64,000 nucleotides of DNA, taken from the NCBI GenBank assembly GCA_016209885.1, contig JACQVF010000006.1, positions 1-64,000 on the forward strand, written 5' to 3'. Of this stretch, positions 61,035 through 64,000 are shown in pieces. Position numbers and translations under genes: made by a program. Positions within the stretch are counted from its first letter, which is position 1. The number at the start of each line of letters is the position of its first letter. Origin of the DNA: Gemmatimonadota bacterium. Lineage in GTDB: Bacteria > Gemmatimonadota > Gemmatimonadetes > Longimicrobiales > Gaopeijiaceae. The notes beneath the pieces were generated by a model. It did no database searches and was not told the DNA's origin. It saw nothing but the letters and a program-made list of their open reading frames with translations.

Positions 61035-62978
61035 ATGCTGAAGACGATGCTCTGGCTGGGATCGTTCGCTGCTGCTGCGGCGGTGCCCCTTCACGCGCAG
61101 GGCGCCGGCCGCAACTGGCCCGTCTACGGGGGCGACCCCGGCGGCACGAAGTACTCCACGCTGACGCAGATCAACCGCGAGAACGTGAAGCAGCTCGAGG
61201 TGGCGTGGACGTGGGAGCCGAAGGAGAAGCGGATCCCCGGGCCTCGCCGGCCGATCCCGGGGCAGGACGTGCGGCCGGGCAGCTTCGAGGTGACCCCCCT
61301 GGTCATCAACGACACCATGTACCTCGTCACCCCGTACAACCGTGTGTTTGCCCTCGACGCGCGCACGGGGAAGGAACTCTGGAGCTACGATCCCCGGGCC
61401 TACGAGTGGGGCCAGGTCCCGAACGGGACCGGGTACGTGCACCGGGGCGTGGCGGTCTGGACGGGGACGAACGAGCGCACGGGCGGGCCCGAGCGCCGGA
61501 TCTTCCTGAACAGTCGGTGGCGGCTCATCGCGCTGGACGCCGCCACGGGCAAACCCATTCCGAGCTTCGGTGATCAGGGCGAGGTGGATCTCACGGAGAG
61601 CCTCACGTGGCACACGCTCCGCCTCCATTACACCCAGACCTCGCCTCCGGTGGTCTACAAGGATCTGGTGATCGTGGGGAACGGGGTGTGGGACGGGTTC
61701 GTCTACCGCAACGATCCTCCCGGAACCATGCAGGCGTTCGACGTGCGGACGGGGAAGTTCGCCTGGAAGTTCAACCTGATTCCCCAGGACGGCGAGTACG
61801 GGACGGAGACGTGGGAGGACGAATCGTGGCGCTATTGGGGCCACTCGAACGTCTGGGCGCCGTTTACGCTGGACGAGCAGCGCGGCCGCCTCTACCTCCC
61901 TGTCGGGATGCCGAGCAGCGACTACTACGGCGGCCATCGCAAGGGCGACAATCTCTTCGCGGAGAGCCTGCTCTGTCTCGACGCGGCTACGGGGAGGCGG
62001 GTCTGGCACTTCCAGCTCGTACACCACGGCCTCTGGGACTACGATGGCGCTGCGGGGCCGCCAGCCCTGCTGACGATCCGGGTGAACGGAAAGACCATCG
62101 ACGCGGTCGCCGCCACCGGGAAGACCGGCATGCTGTACGTGTTCGACCGGGTGACCGGGCAGCCGGTGTGGCCGATCGAGGAGCGGCCGGTGCCGCAGAG
62201 CGACGTACCGGGCGAGCGGACGTCACCGACGCAGCCGTTCCCGACGAGACCCAAGCCGTACGTGCGACTGGGGTTCACCGAGAACGATGTCATCGACTTC
62301 ACGCCCGAGCTGAAGGCGCAGGCCCTCGAGCTCATCAAGCCGTACCGCTACGGGGCGCCGTTCATGCCGCCGTCGCTCCAGGGGTCCATCTCGCTTCCGG
62401 GCATCATCGGCGGCGCGAACTGGGGCGGCCCGGCGGCGGACCCGGAGACGGGGATCTTGTACGTGAAGGCCTCGAATTCGGCCAACCTCCTCAGGCTGGA
62501 GAAGGCGGATCCCGCGCTGGCGGAGTCGGACTACGAGGTGGATCGGCGCACTCGCGACATCCGGCTGCCGAACGGGCTGCCGATCCTGAAGCCGCCGTAC
62601 GGCACGCTGACGGCCATCGACCTGAACACCGGCGAGCACCTCTGGCAGGTGCCCGTGGGCGATATGCCGAACGTGCGGTATCACCCGGCGCTCCAGGGAG
62701 TCGAGCTCCCCGAGAAGCTGGGGGCCGTGGGGGTGAACGGGCCCGTCGTCACGAAGGGCGGCCTCGTGATCCTGAGCGGCGGCTCCATGAGCCTCAACGG
62801 GTTCGACAAGAAGACGGGCGCGCTGCTCTGGGAGTTCGATCTCGGCGACCGCTCGAACGCGAACCCCATGACCTACGAGACGAGCGACGGCCGGCAGTTC
62901 GTCGTGATCGCGGCGGGCGCCGGCGAGTCGGCGAAGCTCTGGGTGTTCTCGCTTCCTCCCGCACCCACGCGGAGGTAA
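61035..62978 (+). CDS. PQQ-dependent dehydrogenase (glucose/alcohol-type quinoprotein)
   Basis: This is a 647-residue periplasmic quinoprotein. The signal peptide MLKTMLWLGSFAAAAAVPLHA precedes WPVYGGDPGGTKYSTLTQIN. Beta-propeller W-motifs recur (GKELWSYDP, GKFAWKFN, GRRVWHFQLVHHGLWDYD, GEHLWQVPVG, GALLWEFDLG). There is no CxxCH heme site, so it is not a quinohemoprotein, and no N-terminal membrane helices as in Gcd. GGAGGGAAG precedes the ATG. Downstream are a subunit-3-like protein and a GMC oxidoreductase, suggesting a shared periplasmic sugar-oxidation unit. Confidence 0.88.
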   Translation: MLKTMLWLGSFAAAAAVPLHAQGAGRNWPVYGGDPGGTKYSTLTQINRENVKQLEVAWTWEPKEKRIPGPRRPIPGQDVRPGSFEVTPLVINDTMYLVTPYNRVFALDARTGKELWSYDPRAYEWGQVPNGTGYVHRGVAVWTGTNERTGGPERRIFLNSRWRLIALDAATGKPIPSFGDQGEVDLTESLTWHTLRLHYTQTSPPVVYKDLVIVGNGVWDGFVYRNDPPGTMQAFDVRTGKFAWKFNLIPQDGEYGTETWEDESWRYWGHSNVWAPFTLDEQRGRLYLPVGMPSSDYYGGHRKGDNLFAESLLCLDAATGRRVWHFQLVHHGLWDYDGAAGPPALLTIRVNGKTIDAVAATGKTGMLYVFDRVTGQPVWPIEERPVPQSDVPGERTSPTQPFPTRPKPYVRLGFTENDVIDFTPELKAQALELIKPYRYGAPFMPPSLQGSISLPGIIGGANWGGPAADPETGILYVKASNSANLLRLEKADPALAESDYEVDRRTRDIRLPNGLPILKPPYGTLTAIDLNTGEHLWQVPVGDMPNVRYHPALQGVELPEKLGAVGVNGPVVTKGGLVILSGGSMSLNGFDKKTGALLWEFDLGDRSNANPMTYETSDGRQFVVIAAGAGESAKLWVFSLPPAPTRR

Positions 62979-62980
62979 CC

Positions 62981-63571
62981 ATGGGCCGTGAAAGCCGCCG
63001 AACGTTCCTCAAACAGTCCGCCTCCGCCCTCACCGCAGTCGCCCTGACGCGCTGTGCGCCCGAGGAGGTGGCGCAGGCGCGGGCGTCGCTGGATCCGGAG
63101 ATGTTGCGCGCCGTGGGTCGCGCCGTGCTCCCGTCCGAGCTGGGGGCGGACGGGATCGAGCGGGCGGTAACGGCGTTCGAGCGCTGGCTCGCCGAGTACG
63201 AGCCGGTGGCCGAGGCCGATCACGATTACGGCGGCTCCGAGATCGAATACACGCCTCCGGATCCCGCCCCCGGCTGGGCGGCCCAGCTCGAGGCGCTGGA
63301 CCTGGAAGCGCAGCGGCGCCACGAGAAGCGGTTCCTGGAGCTGTCACCGGAGCAGCAGCGGGACCTGATCCGGCGCCAGCTCGAGCGCGACCCGCCCGGG
63401 CGCCTCGGGAACGCCATGGACGCGCGCCACGTGGCCGTGGCGCTCATGGCGCACTACTACGCGTCGCCCGAGGCGACGGACCGGTGTTACGGCGCGCAGG
63501 TCGGGCCGCTCACCTGTCGCGACCTGGGCCGCGCGCCCGAGGAGCCGGCGCCGCTCGCGCTGGGGGACTGA
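62981..63571 (+). CDS. Gluconate 2-dehydrogenase subunit 3 family protein (Tat signal)
   Basis: This is a 196-residue exported protein. The twin-arginine motif RRTFLK (residues 6-11) precedes the hydrophobic segment SASALTAVALTRC, with Cys25 as a possible lipobox. The mature helical domain (LDPEMLRAVGRAVLPSELG, VAVALMAHYYASPEATDRCYG) is of the gluconate 2-dehydrogenase subunit 3 family, the small partner of GMC-type FAD dehydrogenases. GGAGG lies 5 nt before the ATG. It starts 2 nt after the PQQ-dehydrogenase stop and is 4 nt from the next gene. Confidence 0.85.
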   Translation: MGRESRRTFLKQSASALTAVALTRCAPEEVAQARASLDPEMLRAVGRAVLPSELGADGIERAVTAFERWLAEYEPVAEADHDYGGSEIEYTPPDPAPGWAAQLEALDLEAQRRHEKRFLELSPEQQRDLIRRQLERDPPGRLGNAMDARHVAVALMAHYYASPEATDRCYGAQVGPLTCRDLGRAPEEPAPLALGD

Positions 63572-63575
63572 CGCG

Positions 63576-64000
63576 ATGGCCCGCGTGATCGAGAGCGACC
63601 TCTGCATCATCGGCGCCGGGATCACGGCGGCGATGGTCGCGGAGAAGCTCGCGGAGGAACGCGAAGCGCGCATCGTGGTGGTCGAGGGTGGCAGCCGGAC
63701 CGCGCCGCTGGCCGACCGCTTCGGGCGACGCGAGCGCCACATCGCCTACAACGAGAACCCGTGGCCGGACGACCACATCCCGACCCAGAGCGCGCAAGGG
63801 ATCATCTCGCGCTCTATGGTCGTGGGCGGGCTCGCCATGCACTGGGGCGGAACTTGCCCGCGCTTCACGCCCGAGGACCTGCGGGTGAAGTCGCTGTACG
63901 GCGCGGGCGACGACTGGGCCCTCGACTACGACGAGCTTGAGCCATACTACCAGGACGCGGAGGAGCGCATCGGCGTGGCGGGCGAGCAGGGGCCGCCGGA
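63576..64000 (+). CDS. GMC family FAD oxidoreductase (partial, runs off window)
   Basis: About 141 codons are present before the window ends. The N-terminal FAD motif is LCIIGAGITAAMVAEKLAEE (GxGxxA), followed by VVVEGG at strand 2, and GGLAMHWGGTCPRF is the conserved GMC loop near the flavin. It is presumably the catalytic subunit that pairs with the preceding subunit-3-like protein, converting sugars or sugar acids to ketone forms. The substrate domain lies outside the window. Confidence 0.88.
   Translation, partial: MARVIESDLCIIGAGITAAMVAEKLAEEREARIVVVEGGSRTAPLADRFGRRERHIAYNENPWPDDHIPTQSAQGIISRSMVVGGLAMHWGGTCPRFTPEDLRVKSLYGAGDDWALDYDELEPYYQDAEERIGVAGEQGPP

Noticed and set aside
61607-63571. 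A 654-codon frame reading into the subunit-3-like gene
   Set aside because: The first two thirds are a shadow of the PQQ dehydrogenase. The real start is ATG 62981 with a ribosome site and Tat signal.
1-64000. CRISPR array, tRNA or rRNA genes
   Set aside because: No regularly spaced direct repeats, cloverleaf with a T-loop, or rRNA conserved segments were seen on either strand.

Overview
The window is high-GC bacterial chromosome (mostly about 65-72 % G+C by eye) with densely packed genes, many 4-nt ATGA/GTGA overlaps, frequent GTG starts, GGAGG-type ribosome sites, lipoprotein signals and outer-membrane proteins. Together with a plug-domain-only lipoprotein, several amidohydrolases and a PQQ dehydrogenase, this suggests a diderm soil or sediment bacterium, plausibly Gemmatimonadota. 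That is inference; there is no rRNA or other marker here. No tRNA, rRNA or CRISPR array was seen.

Layout. 1-0.3 kb: fragment of an IS630-like transposase. 0.5-4.2 kb: threonine-to-glycine pathway (kbl, tdh) with an RDD membrane protein. 4.3-16.8 kb: housekeeping and metabolic genes (membrane-anchored HTH/zinc-ribbon protein, hydrolases, cobalamin adenosyltransferase, degenerate HD protein, 7Fe ferredoxin, M20 peptidase, plug-like lipoprotein, amidohydrolase, arginase, DoxX, TPR protein, bacilliredoxin). 17.0-22.3 kb: a three-subunit molybdenum hydroxylase whose FAD subunit has the extra cysteine set of 4-hydroxybenzoyl-CoA reductase, followed by a DAO-family flavoenzyme. 22.8-29.9 kb: a surface-glycan cassette making a CDP-deoxyhexose (rfbH, rfbF, rfbG, cupin, reductase) plus flippase and glycosyltransferase; it abuts a truncated cation exchanger. 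30.7-37.3 kb: DASS transporter, thioesterase, peroxiredoxin, a low-GC orphan, thiolase and an Eis-like acetyltransferase.

37.4-52.9 kb is the most distinctive region: a chemosensory supercluster. It has two Hpt proteins, two single receivers, a PilB/GspE ATPase fused to a receiver domain, CheA, CheW, an outer-membrane porin, a small phosphate-binding-like periplasmic protein, one MCP, a HEAT-repeat protein, CheR and a CheB whose receiver phospho-aspartate is glutamate, with a convergent response regulator/histidine kinase pair. The likely reading is an array that links an outer-membrane or periplasmic ligand to a type IV pilus-like motor ATPase.

53.6-64 kb: a lipoprotein, zinc dehydrogenase, M48 metalloprotease, D-aminoacylase, a 57-codon relic of methylmalonate-semialdehyde dehydrogenase, an amidohydrolase, and a PQQ dehydrogenase followed by a gluconate-dehydrogenase-subunit-3-like protein and the start of a GMC oxidoreductase. 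A dispersed 21-nt intergenic motif (core TTCTTCAGCGAGCTGCTA) occurs five times, with a sixth diverged copy.
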